NCBI RefSeq assembly: GCF_020551945.1
Contig: NZ_JAJBZH010000003.1
Coordinates: forward strand, 371,370-435,369
Source of the DNA: Cellulosimicrobium marinum
GTDB lineage: Bacteria > Actinomycetota > Actinomycetes > Actinomycetales > Cellulomonadaceae
Direction of reading: 5' to 3'
Length of the DNA stretch: 64,000 nt
The notes under the pieces were generated by a model, which made no database searches, was not told the DNA's origin, and saw only the letters and a list, made by a program, of their open reading frames with translations. Each line of letters opens with the position of its first letter. Position 1 is the first letter of the stretch. Position numbers and translations under genes: made by a program. Shown piece by piece: positions 26,384 through 34,874 of this stretch.

Positions 26384-28156
26384 ATGACGCAGGCCACGAC
26401 CGCGCCTGGCACCACCGGCGACCCGGCACCCCGCCACGAACGCCCCGCCCGGCCCGCAGGAGAGCGCCCCGCGCGCCCGGCACGCGCCGCCCGGCCGAAC
26501 GGGCAGTGGAAGGTCGACGGCACCGAGCCGCTCAACGCGAACGAGACGTGGAAGCAGGAGGACGGCGGCCTGTCCGTCCGGGAGCGCATCGAGACGATCT
26601 ACGCGCGCGACGGGTTCGACTCCATCCCCGGCGACGACCTGCACGGGCGTTTCCGCTGGTGGGGCCTGTACACGCAGCGCAAGCCCGGGATCGACGGCGG
26701 CAAGACCGCCACACTCGAGCCGCACGAGCTCGAGGACAGGTACTTCATGCTCCGCGTCCGCATCGACGGCGGGGCGCTGACGACCGAGCAGCTGCGCGTC
26801 ATCGCGGGCATCTCGCAGGAGTTCGGCCGCGACTCCGCCGACATCACCGACCGGCAGAACATCCAGCTCCACTGGGTCGAGGTCGAGGCCGTGCCGGAGA
26901 TCTGGCGCCGTCTCGAGTCCGTCGGGCTGCAGACCACGGAGGCGTGCGGCGACGTGCCGCGCGTCGTGCTCGGCAGCCCGGTCGCGGGCATCGCCGCCGA
27001 CGAGCTGATCGACATCGGCCCGGCCGTCGCCGGGATCACCGAGAAGTACATCGGCGTGCCCGAGCTCGCGAACCTGCCGCGCAAGTTCAAGACGGCGCTC
27101 ACGGGCCACCCCAGCCAGGACGTCGTCCACGAGATCAACGACGTCGCGTTCGTCGCGCACCGCCACCCCGAGCTGGGCGTCGGGTTCGACGTCTGGGTCG
27201 GCGGCGGGCTGTCCGCGAACCCGCGGCTCGGTGAGCGCCTCGGCGTGTTCTGCACCGAGGAGCAGGTGCCCGACGTGTGGCACGGCGTCGTGCAGATCTT
27301 CCGCGACTACGGCTACCGCCGGCTGCGCAACAAGGCGCGCCTGAAGTTCCTGCTCGCCGACTGGGGCCCGGAGAAGTTCCGCCAGGTGCTGCAGGACGAG
27401 TACCTCGGGTACGCGCTGCCCGACGGCCCGCCCGCGCCGAAGCCGCCGGTGCCGGGCGACCACGTCGGCGTGCACAAGCAGAAGGACGGGCTCAACTACA
27501 TCGGCGCGGCGCCCTACGTCGGCCGGGTGTCGGGCACGATCCTCGCGAACGTCGCCGACCTCGCCGAGTCGGTGGGGTCGCGGCGCGTGCGCCTCACGCC
27601 GCACCAGAAGCTGCTCGTGCTGGACGTCCCCGACGAGCACGTGGAGCACGTCGTGAGCACCCTCAAGGAGAACGGTCTCGACGCGAACCCCAGCCCGTTC
27701 CGCCGCAGCACCATCGCGTGCACGGGGATCGAGTACTGCAAGCTCGCGATCGTCGACACGAAGGACACCGCGACGGCGACGATCGACGAGCTGGAGAAGC
27801 GCCTCGGCGACCTGTCGGGCATGAAGCCGCTGTCGCTGCACGTCAACGGCTGCCCCAACTCGTGCGCGCGCATCCAGACGGCCGACATCGGCCTCAAGGG
27901 CCAGCTCGTCATGGACGACGACGGCACGCAGGTCCCGGGCTTCCAGGTCCACCTCGGCGGCGGGCTCGCGTCGGACGACCGCGAGGAGGCCGGCCTCGGT
28001 CGCACCGTGCGCGGGCTCAAGGTCACCGCCGCCGACCTGCCGGACTACGTCGAGCGCGTCGTGCGCCGGTACGAGGCCGCGCAGGCCGGCGCGCAGGACG
28101 ACCGCGAGACCTTCGCGCAGTGGGCGCACGGGGCGGACGAGGAGGCGCTGCGGTGA
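26384..28156 (+). CDS. cysI: Ferredoxin-type nitrite/sulfite reductase
   Basis: Reduces sulfite to sulfide by six electrons in cysteine biosynthesis. The 590-residue protein has the two-fold sulfite/nitrite reductase repeat. The siroheme-[4Fe-4S] ligands are CTGIEYC (Cys446, Cys452) and NGCPNSC (Cys490, Cys494), the C-X5-C...C-X3-C pattern. TDRQNIQLH is the conserved siroheme-contact block in the first half. Nitrite reductase is the family alternative, but linkage to cysH, cysDN and siroheme synthase favours sulfite. The N-terminal 35 residues are Arg/Pro-rich. The start is the ATG at 26384 after CGAGGACCACCG; the stop overlaps cysH by GTGA. Confidence 0.93.
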   Translation: MTQATTAPGTTGDPAPRHERPARPAGERPARPARAARPNGQWKVDGTEPLNANETWKQEDGGLSVRERIETIYARDGFDSIPGDDLHGRFRWWGLYTQRKPGIDGGKTATLEPHELEDRYFMLRVRIDGGALTTEQLRVIAGISQEFGRDSADITDRQNIQLHWVEVEAVPEIWRRLESVGLQTTEACGDVPRVVLGSPVAGIAADELIDIGPAVAGITEKYIGVPELANLPRKFKTALTGHPSQDVVHEINDVAFVAHRHPELGVGFDVWVGGGLSANPRLGERLGVFCTEEQVPDVWHGVVQIFRDYGYRRLRNKARLKFLLADWGPEKFRQVLQDEYLGYALPDGPPAPKPPVPGDHVGVHKQKDGLNYIGAAPYVGRVSGTILANVADLAESVGSRRVRLTPHQKLLVLDVPDEHVEHVVSTLKENGLDANPSPFRRSTIACTGIEYCKLAIVDTKDTATATIDELEKRLGDLSGMKPLSLHVNGCPNSCARIQTADIGLKGQLVMDDDGTQVPGFQVHLGGGLASDDREEAGLGRTVRGLKVTAADLPDYVERVVRRYEAAQAGAQDDRETFAQWAHGADEEALR

Positions 28157-29019
28157 GCGAGCAGACGACGCAGGACCCGCTGGCCGCGCTGCGCGCCGCC
28201 GCACGGGCGAACGCCGAGCGCCGCGAGTCGGAGAAGGCCGCGCACCACGCCGAGCGGGAGCGGCAGGCGGAGCAGGGACGCGCGAAGCGCTCGCTCGACG
28301 AGCTGCGGGAGATCGCGCGCCGCGGCGCCGACGAGCTGCACGGCGTCGGCACCCCGGGGTACGACGGCGCGTCGGACCGCCCCGAGGCGACCGCCGAGCA
28401 GGTCGTCGCGTGGGCTGCGAGGGAGTTCGGCACGTCCGTCGCCGTCGCGTGCTCCATGGCGGACGCGGTGCTCCCCCACGTCGTCGCGGCGCAGATCCCG
28501 TGGGTGGACGTGCTGTTCCTCGACACGGGCTACCACTTCGCCGAGACGGTGGGGACGCGCGACGCCGTCGAGCAGCAGATGGACGTGACGATCGTCGACG
28601 TGCTGCCCGAGCTCACCGTCGCGGAGCAGGACGCGGCGCACGGCAAGGACCTCTTCGCGCGCGACGCCGCCCTGTGCTGCCAGATGCGCAAGGTGGAGCC
28701 GCTGCACCGGACGCTCGCGGGCTACGAGGTGTGGGTGACGGGCGTGCGCCGCGACGAGGCGCCGACCCGCACGGGCACGCCGCTCGTGACGTTCGACGAG
28801 AAGAACGGGCTGGTGAAGATCAACCCGCTCGCGGCGTGGTCCTTCGACGACCTCCTCGCCTACGCCGCGCGGCACCAGGTGGTCCTCAACCCCCTGCTGA
28901 ACGACGGCTACCCCTCGATCGGCTGCCTGCCGTGCACGCGGCGCGTCGCGCCGGGCGAGGACCCGAGGGCCGGCCGCTGGGCCGGCCTCGACAAGACAGA
29001 GTGCGGTCTCCACGTATGA
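28153..29019 (+). CDS. cysH: Thioredoxin-dependent APS reductase
   Basis: Reduces adenosine 5'-phosphosulfate to sulfite. The 288-residue protein has the iron-sulfur cysteine set CCQMRK (Cys175, Cys176) and GCLPC (Cys258, Cys261), which marks the APS-using type rather than the PAPS-using enterobacterial enzyme. The catalytic cysteine is Cys284 in TECGLH at the C-terminus. The N-terminal 65 residues are charged and probably helical (many Arg, Glu, Ala), longer than in typical enzymes. The start is the GTG at 28153, coupled to sulfite reductase by GTGA. Absence of an APS kinase gene in the operon agrees with the APS route. Confidence 0.94.
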   Translation: MSEQTTQDPLAALRAAARANAERRESEKAAHHAERERQAEQGRAKRSLDELREIARRGADELHGVGTPGYDGASDRPEATAEQVVAWAAREFGTSVAVACSMADAVLPHVVAAQIPWVDVLFLDTGYHFAETVGTRDAVEQQMDVTIVDVLPELTVAEQDAAHGKDLFARDAALCCQMRKVEPLHRTLAGYEVWVTGVRRDEAPTRTGTPLVTFDEKNGLVKINPLAAWSFDDLLAYAARHQVVLNPLLNDGYPSIGCLPCTRRVAPGEDPRAGRWAGLDKTECGLHV

Positions 29020-29027
29020 GGACGGGC

Positions 29028-30008
29028 ATGACGACCATCGACGACCTGACGACCGACGCGACCGGCGTCGACACCGGGCTCCCCGGCGCTGCCCTGCCCG
29101 GTGCGCGCCGGCTCTCCCAGCTCGACGCGCTGGAGAGCGAGGGCATCCACATCATCCGCGAGGTGGTGGCCGAGTTCGAGCGCCCCGTGCTGCTGTTCAG
29201 CGGCGGCAAGGACTCCGTGGTGATGCTGCACCTGGCGGTCAAGGCGTTCGCGCCCGGCCCGGTGCCGTTCCCCGTGCTGCACGTGGACACGGGCCACAAC
29301 TTCCCCGAGGTCCTCGCGTACCGCGACGCCACGGCCGAGCGGCTGCGCCTGCGCCTGGAGGTGGCGCGCGTGCAGGACTACCTCGACGACGGGCGTCTGC
29401 GCGAGCGCGCGGACGGCACGCGCAACCCGCTGCAGACGCAGCCGCTGCTCGACGCGATCACGGGGCACAAGTTCGACGCCGTGTTCGGCGGGGGGCGCCG
29501 CGACGAGGAGAAGGCACGGGCCAAGGAGCGCGTGTTCTCGCTGCGCGACGAGTTCGGCCAGTGGGACCCGCGCAACCAGCGGCCCGAGCTGTGGAACCTG
29601 TACAACGGGCGGCACCGGCCGGGCGAGCACGTGCGCGTGTTCCCGCTGTCGAACTGGACCGAGCTCGACGTGTGGCGCTACATCGCGCGCGAGCGCATCG
29701 CGCTGCCCGAGCTGTACTACGCGCACGAGCGCGAGGTGTTCGACCGCGACGGGATGCTGCTCGCCGTCGGCCCGCACTCGCAGCCCCGCACCGACGCCGA
29801 GACCGCGTCCGTCCGCACCGAGACGGTGCGGTACCGCACGGTCGGCGACATGTCGTGCACCGGTGCGGTGCGCTCGGACGCCGCGGGCGTCGAGGACGTC
29901 ATCACCGAGGTGGCGGCGACGCGCATCACCGAGCGCGGCGCGACGCGCGCCGACGACCGCCTCTCCGAGGCCGCCATGGAGGACCGCAAGAAGGAGGGGT
30001 ACTTCTGA
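29028..30008 (+). CDS. cysD: Sulfate adenylyltransferase small subunit
   Basis: With CysN activates sulfate to APS using ATP. The 326-residue PP-loop protein carries SGGKDS at residues 58-63, with the downstream DTGHNFPE and GGRRDEEKARAKER blocks that define CysD. I chose the ATG at 29028 because GAGGACGGGC precedes it; an in-frame ATG at 29016 overlapping the cysH stop (ATGA) adds four residues. The C-terminal MEDRKKEGYF is the invariant end of the family. Its stop overlaps the cysN start by one base (TGATG). Confidence 0.95.
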   Translation: MTTIDDLTTDATGVDTGLPGAALPGARRLSQLDALESEGIHIIREVVAEFERPVLLFSGGKDSVVMLHLAVKAFAPGPVPFPVLHVDTGHNFPEVLAYRDATAERLRLRLEVARVQDYLDDGRLRERADGTRNPLQTQPLLDAITGHKFDAVFGGGRRDEEKARAKERVFSLRDEFGQWDPRNQRPELWNLYNGRHRPGEHVRVFPLSNWTELDVWRYIARERIALPELYYAHEREVFDRDGMLLAVGPHSQPRTDAETASVRTETVRYRTVGDMSCTGAVRSDAAGVEDVITEVAATRITERGATRADDRLSEAAMEDRKKEGYF

Positions 30009-31390
30009 TGGGCACGCCCACCACGGAGCAGGTCACGGGCACCCCCGTGCTCCCGCTCGACGACGACCGCCGCGGCACGCTGCTGCGCCTCGCCACGGCC
30101 GGGTCGGTCGACGACGGGAAGTCGACGCTCGTCGGCCGCCTGCTGTTCGACTCGAAGTCGGTCCTCGCGGACCAGCTCGACGCCGTCGAGCGCGTCTCGC
30201 GCGACCGCGGCCTCGAGACCGCCGACCTCGCGCTCCTCACGGACGGCCTGCGCGCCGAGCGCGAGCAGGGCATCACGATCGACGTGGCCTACCGCTACTT
30301 CGCGACGGCGCGGCGCTCGTTCATCCTCGCCGACTGCCCGGGCCACGTGCAGTACACGCGCAACACCGTGACGGGTGCGTCGACGGCGGACGTCGTGGTG
30401 CTGCTCATCGACGCGCGCAAGGGCCTGCTGGAGCAGACGCGCCGCCACCTGGCCGTCGCGAGCCTGCTGCGCGTGCCGCACGTCGTGGTCGCGGTGAACA
30501 AGATCGACCTCGTCGACTACTCGCGCGAGCGCTACGAGGAGCTCGCCGCGGACATCCGGGCGGCCGCGACGTCGCTCGGTGTCGCGGACGTGCACACCAT
30601 CCCCGTCTCGGCGCTCGTCGGGGACAACGTCGTGGACCACGGCGCGAACACGCCCTGGTACGACGGCCCGACGCTGCTCGAGCTCCTGGAGGAGCTGCCC
30701 ACGGGCGACGACCCGGACACCGAGTCGTTCCGGTTCCCCGTCCAGGTCGTCATCCGGCCGCAGGGCGCCGCCGCCGAGGAGTACCGCGACTACCGCGGCT
30801 ACGCGGGCCAGGTCGCGGCGGGGGTCGTCCGTGTCGGGGACGAGGTCGTCGTGCTGCCGTCGGGCCGCCACACGACCGTCGTCGGGATCGACACGGCCGA
30901 CTCGCTCGCGTCGGGCGAGGAGATCGTCGAGGCGTTCGCGCCGCAGTCCGTGACGCTGCGCCTCGCCGACGACGTCGACCTCGCGCGCGGCGACCTAATC
31001 GCCGCCGCGGCGGAGGCGCCCGAGGTCACCCAGGACGTCGAGGGCACGGTCGCGTGGCTCGGCGACCGCCCGCTGCTGCCCGGCGCGCGCGTGCTGCTCA
31101 AGCACACGACCCGCACGGTCCAGGCGGTGGTGCGGGACGTCGTCGGGCGCCTCGACCTCGACACCGCCGAGCTGGAGCCCGCCGAGCGGCTCGAGCTCAA
31201 CGACATCGGCCGGGTCACGCTGCGGCTCGCCGCCCCTGTCGCAGCGGAGGAGTACGTCGTCGCGCGGCGCACGGGCGCCTTCCTGCTCGTCGACGGCCAG
31301 GACGGCGGCACGCTCGCCGCCGGCATGGTCGGCGACGCGCTCGCCGCCGCCCGCCGACCGGTCGAGCGCCCCGGCGCCTACACGATCTGA
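30008..31390 (+). CDS. cysN: Sulfate adenylyltransferase large subunit (GTPase)
   Basis: A regulatory GTPase that drives APS formation by CysD. The 460-residue EF-Tu-like protein has the P-loop GSVDDGKST at residues 32-40, DCPGH (G3) and NKID (G4), then two beta-barrel domains. It ends before any APS-kinase (CysC) domain, unlike the fused CysNC of mycobacteria, which fits the APS reductase route encoded upstream. The start is the ATG at 30008, overlapping cysD by one base. The siroheme synthase gene follows after 7 bases. Confidence 0.95.
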   Translation: MGTPTTEQVTGTPVLPLDDDRRGTLLRLATAGSVDDGKSTLVGRLLFDSKSVLADQLDAVERVSRDRGLETADLALLTDGLRAEREQGITIDVAYRYFATARRSFILADCPGHVQYTRNTVTGASTADVVVLLIDARKGLLEQTRRHLAVASLLRVPHVVVAVNKIDLVDYSRERYEELAADIRAAATSLGVADVHTIPVSALVGDNVVDHGANTPWYDGPTLLELLEELPTGDDPDTESFRFPVQVVIRPQGAAAEEYRDYRGYAGQVAAGVVRVGDEVVVLPSGRHTTVVGIDTADSLASGEEIVEAFAPQSVTLRLADDVDLARGDLIAAAAEAPEVTQDVEGTVAWLGDRPLLPGARVLLKHTTRTVQAVVRDVVGRLDLDTAELEPAERLELNDIGRVTLRLAAPVAAEEYVVARRTGAFLLVDGQDGGTLAAGMVGDALAAARRPVERPGAYTI

Positions 31391-31397
31391 GCGACCG

Positions 31398-32705
31398 GTG
31401 ACGACGACACCCCCCGCGGGCGGGACCCCCGAGCAGGCCCCGCCCGGCGACGACCACCACGAGACGTACCCGCTCGGCCTGCGGCTCGCGGGCCGCCTCA
31501 CCGTGGTCGTCGGCGGGGGGCCGGTCGCGGCGCGCCGCGTGCGCGGGCTGCTCGACGCGGGCGCCCGGGTCGACGTCGTCGCCCCGTTCGTGTGCGAGGA
31601 CGTCGCGGAGCTCGTCGCGGCCGGTGCGGTGCGCTGGGTCCACCGCGACTACCTCACGGGCGACCTCGACGGGGCCTGGCTCGTGCACACCGCGACCGGC
31701 GACCGCGAGGTCGACGCGCTCGTCGCCGCCGACGCCGAGGCCGACCGCGTCCTGTGCGTCACCGCGGGCGACGCGACGCTGGGCACCGCCTGGGTCCCGG
31801 CCGTCGCGCGCACGCAGGTGCCGGGCGTCGTCGGGCCCGACGGCGCACCCACCGCGGGCGCGGAGGTCTCCGTCGCGGTCCACGCGGGTCGCGACCCGCG
31901 CCGCGCCCAGCGGGTGCGGGACGCGGTCGCGGCACGGCTCGCCTCCGGCGAGCTCCCGCTGCGCCGGGTGCGCGGCGCGCAGGACGTACCCGCCCTCGGG
32001 TCGGTGGCCCTCGTCGGCGGCGGTCCGGGCGACCTCGGTCTCGTCTCGGTGCGCGGGCGCCGTCTGCTCGCGGAGGCCGACGTCGTCGTGGTCGACCGTC
32101 TGGGACCGCGCGGGCTGCTCGACGAGCTCGCGGACGACGTCGTCGTCGTGGACGTCGGCAAGACGCCCGGGCACCACCCCGTGCCGCAGTCGGAGATCAA
32201 CGCGATCCTCGTGCACCACGCGCTCGTCGGGCGCCTGGTCGTGCGCCTCAAGGGCGGGGACCCGTACGTGTTCGGGCGGGGCGGCGAGGAGGCCGAGGCG
32301 TGCCGCGAGCACGGCATCCCCGTCGAGGTCGTGCCGGGCGTGACGAGCGCCGTCTCCGTCCCCGCCGCAGCGGGCATCCCGGTGACGCACCGCGGGCTGT
32401 CCCGCGGGTTCACCGTGCTCACCGGGCACGAGGACGTCGGCGCGGTCCCCGCCGCGCGCGACCACACGGTCGTCCTCCTCATGGGCGTGTCCCGGCTGGC
32501 CGAGACCGCCGCGGCGCTCGTCGCGCAGGGGAGGTCGGCCGAGACGCCCGTCGCGGTCGTCGAGGACGGCTACGGCCCGCGCCAGCGCACCACCGTCGGC
32601 ACCCTCGCCACCATCGCCGACCGTGCCCGCGAGGCGGGTGTCCGACCGCCCGCCGTCACCGTCGTGGGCGACGTCGTGACCCTCTCCCCCGCCTGGGACG
32701 GCTGA
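31398..32705 (+). CDS. cobA: Siroheme synthase (bifunctional dehydrogenase/methyltransferase)
   Basis: Supplies the siroheme cofactor of sulfite reductase. Residues 28-180 form the precorrin-2 dehydrogenase/ferrochelatase part, with the NAD-binding GGGPVA at 39-44. From about residue 195 the uroporphyrinogen-III C-methyltransferase domain begins, with VALVGGGPGDLGL, the HHPVPQ segment, RLKGGDPYVFGRGGEE and the VPGVTSA block. The 435 residues are close to the 457 of enterobacterial CysG. The start is the GTG at 31398. It is the last gene of the five-gene operon, and its product is needed by the first. Confidence 0.92.
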   Translation: MTTTPPAGGTPEQAPPGDDHHETYPLGLRLAGRLTVVVGGGPVAARRVRGLLDAGARVDVVAPFVCEDVAELVAAGAVRWVHRDYLTGDLDGAWLVHTATGDREVDALVAADAEADRVLCVTAGDATLGTAWVPAVARTQVPGVVGPDGAPTAGAEVSVAVHAGRDPRRAQRVRDAVAARLASGELPLRRVRGAQDVPALGSVALVGGGPGDLGLVSVRGRRLLAEADVVVVDRLGPRGLLDELADDVVVVDVGKTPGHHPVPQSEINAILVHHALVGRLVVRLKGGDPYVFGRGGEEAEACREHGIPVEVVPGVTSAVSVPAAAGIPVTHRGLSRGFTVLTGHEDVGAVPAARDHTVVLLMGVSRLAETAAALVAQGRSAETPVAVVEDGYGPRQRTTVGTLATIADRAREAGVRPPAVTVVGDVVTLSPAWDG

Positions 32706-32753
32706 GGCCGCCGCCCGCTCCACGTCCGGCCGACGCCCGCAGCGCTCGACCCG

Positions 32754-33884
32754 TCACCCCGTCGAGGCGTGACGCCCCAGGACGCTCTGCTGCACCGCCT
32801 CGACCACCTCGGCGACCTCGTCGTCGGACAGCTCCGGGTAGCAGGGCAGGCACACCAACGTCGGGACGACGGCGCTCGCGACAGGTACGTCGAGGAGCCG
32901 GTGCTCGATCTCGGCCAGCAGCGGCTGCTCCGCCAGCGTCGTGGGGTAGACCTGCTCGGCCTGGATCCCGCGGTCGGCCAGTGCCGTGATGAGCTCCTGT
33001 GGGGAGTCGGACCCGACGGCGAACTTGTACCAGCCGTGCGTGGCTCCGGGTGGTGGGACGGGCAGCACCAGGGAGGTGTCCGCAAGCCCTGCGCGGTAGG
33101 CGTCGGCGATCTGCTGTCGCCGCGACCGCCACGCGCCGAGGGCGTCCTGCTCGATCTCGATCACTGCGGCGTCGAGCTCGTCGATGCGTCCGCGGTACCC
33201 CAGTCGGTGGTGGGTGTACCGGTCCTTCGGGAGACGTCCGAGGTCGACGAGCGCGCGCACCGTCTCCAGGTCCATGGCGTCGCGCATCGACAGCGCACCG
33301 GCGTCCCCGAGCGAGCCGACGTTCTTGCCCGCCCAGTACGAGAAGCACCCGTAGTCGCCCCAGGTCCCGACGGGTCGTCCGTACAGCTCGGCGCCGTGCC
33401 CCTGCGCGCAGTCCTCGACCACGCGGACACCGGCGCGGTCCGCCAGCCGGACGATCTCGACCATCGCCGCGGGCGCTCCGTGCAGGTGGACGGGGACGAC
33501 GGCCGCGGTGCGCGGCCCGAGAGCTGCCGCGAACGCGTCCGGGTCCATCGTGCGGGTCTCCGGGTCGATGTCCACGAGGACGGGCGTCGCTCCGAGCTCC
33601 GCGACCACGGACACCGTCGAGACGAAGGTCGCGACGGGCACCACGACCTCGTCCCCCGGCCCGACCCCGGACGCCTTCAGCGCCACCTTGAGAGCCATCG
33701 TCCCGGAGGACGTGCCGACGACCGGCCGTCCCAGGGCACGGCCGAGCGTCTCCTCGAGCGAGCGGGTCCGCGCCCCCTGGTGGTACCGACCGCCCGTGAC
33801 GAGGTCGTCGAGCACGGCGTGGAGCCGGTCTCGCAGCGCCTCCAGACGTCGGTCGTGACCTTCTGCGGCGATCCTCCATGACAT
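32754..33884 (-). CDS. DegT/DnrJ/EryC1 aminotransferase, isolated
   Basis: A 376-residue PLP-dependent aminotransferase of the type that makes amino sugars. VGTSSGTMALKVAL (residues 54-67) is the cofactor phosphate loop, VEDCAQGHGA carries the pyridine-contacting Asp, and CFSYWAGKNVGSLGDAG holds the PLP lysine. The start is the ATG at 33884. Usual neighbours (nucleotide-sugar dehydratases, glycosyltransferases, a secondary-metabolite cluster) are absent. Third codon positions look less strictly G/C than in the flanking genes, which suggests acquisition. The substrate is unknown. Confidence 0.88.
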   Translation of the reverse strand: MSWRIAAEGHDRRLEALRDRLHAVLDDLVTGGRYHQGARTRSLEETLGRALGRPVVGTSSGTMALKVALKASGVGPGDEVVVPVATFVSTVSVVAELGATPVLVDIDPETRTMDPDAFAAALGPRTAAVVPVHLHGAPAAMVEIVRLADRAGVRVVEDCAQGHGAELYGRPVGTWGDYGCFSYWAGKNVGSLGDAGALSMRDAMDLETVRALVDLGRLPKDRYTHHRLGYRGRIDELDAAVIEIEQDALGAWRSRRQQIADAYRAGLADTSLVLPVPPPGATHGWYKFAVGSDSPQELITALADRGIQAEQVYPTTLAEQPLLAEIEHRLLDVPVASAVVPTLVCLPCYPELSDDEVAEVVEAVQQSVLGRHASTG

Positions 33885-34178
33885 GCCAGCTCCGTTCCCG
33901 CACCCCCCGGGTGCTGTCTGGGCAGGGGGGAGCGGGCGACCGGTCCTGGTCGCGCACGGTACGGTGCACAGCGCATCGAAGGCCCCCCTGGACGTCTGAC
34001 GACGTGCCGTCGACACGACGGACGGGCCCACACCCTGCCGGTGCGTCACCGGCGCGCGGGAACCCCCGTCGAGCGTTCCTACTCTCACCTGCTGCCCCGC
34101 GAGCCGCCACCGCAGGCGCCCCGGCGACGTCCGCAGGCCGTCCGGCTCGCCGCACCACTCACGATCGGCCGTCGACGG
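33885..34178. other. Non-coding gap before DegT gene
   Basis: 294 bp between the DegT start and the response-regulator stop, both on the minus strand. It contains a GC-rich inverted stretch (CACCCCCCGGGTG near 33902) but no convincing gene or known RNA. The DegT promoter must lie here. Confidence 0.4.
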
Positions 34179-34874
34179 TCAGAGCAGGCGGCGCTGGGCG
34201 GCCCAGCGGGTGAGCTCGTGCCGGGAGGAGAGCTGGAGCTTGCGGAGCACGGCCGACACGTGGGTCTCGACCGTCTTGATGGAGATGAACAGCTCGGACG
34301 CGACCTCGCGGTAGGTGTACCCGCGTGCGATGAGGCGCATGACCTCCTGCTCGCGCGCGGAGAGGCGGTCGAGCTCGTCGTCGCGGACCGCGACGTCGCC
34401 CGCACCCGTCCCGAACGCGTCGAGCACGAAGCCCGCGAGGCGCGGGGAGAACACGGCGTCCCCGCCCGCGACCTGCCCGACCGCCGCCGACAGGTCCGGG
34501 CCGGAGATCGCCTTCGTCACGTACCCGCGCGCCCCTGCGCGGATGACCGCGACGACGTCCTCCGCGGCGTCGGACACGGACAGCGCGAGGAACCGCACGT
34601 CGCCCAGCACGTCCGTGCAGCGCTGGATCACCTCCGCGCCGCCGCCGCCGTTCCCGCCCGGCAGGTGCACGTCGAGCAGCACGACGGGCGGGAGGAGGGC
34701 GTGGACGCGCTCGACCGCGGAGTCCACGGAGTCCGCCTCGCCGACCACCTCGACGAGCGCCGGGTCCAGGCTGGCCCGGACTCCCGCGCGGAACATGTGG
34801 TGGTCGTCGACGAGGACGACGCGCACGGGCCCGGAGCCGGTTGCGGCGCCGTCGGGGGCGGGGATCGTGGTCAC
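34179..34874 (-). CDS. NarL/LiaR-type response regulator
   Basis: A 231-residue two-component regulator. The receiver domain has the acidic pair VDDHH near residue 23-27, the phospho-acceptor Asp in LLDVHLPGG (near residue 70), and the conserved Lys in TKAISG. The LuxR-type helix-turn-helix is at the C-terminus: LSAREQEVMRLIARGYTYRE and SIKTVETHVSAVLRKL. The start is the GTG at 34874 with AAGGAGAGCAC before it; it overlaps the kinase stop by GTGA. Three helically phased repeats upstream of the divergent PspC gene are a candidate target. Confidence 0.94.
   Translation of the reverse strand: MTTIPAPDGAATGSGPVRVVLVDDHHMFRAGVRASLDPALVEVVGEADSVDSAVERVHALLPPVVLLDVHLPGGNGGGGAEVIQRCTDVLGDVRFLALSVSDAAEDVVAVIRAGARGYVTKAISGPDLSAAVGQVAGGDAVFSPRLAGFVLDAFGTGAGDVAVRDDELDRLSAREQEVMRLIARGYTYREVASELFISIKTVETHVSAVLRKLQLSSRHELTRWAAQRRLL

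Noticed and set aside
28153..29019. PAPS reductase rather than APS reductase
   Set aside because: The CC and CXXC iron-sulfur cysteines are present and no APS kinase is in the operon or fused to CysN, so APS is the substrate.
33885..34178. A riboswitch before the DegT gene
   Set aside because: No conserved aptamer block could be matched; only a generic GC-rich inverted stretch.
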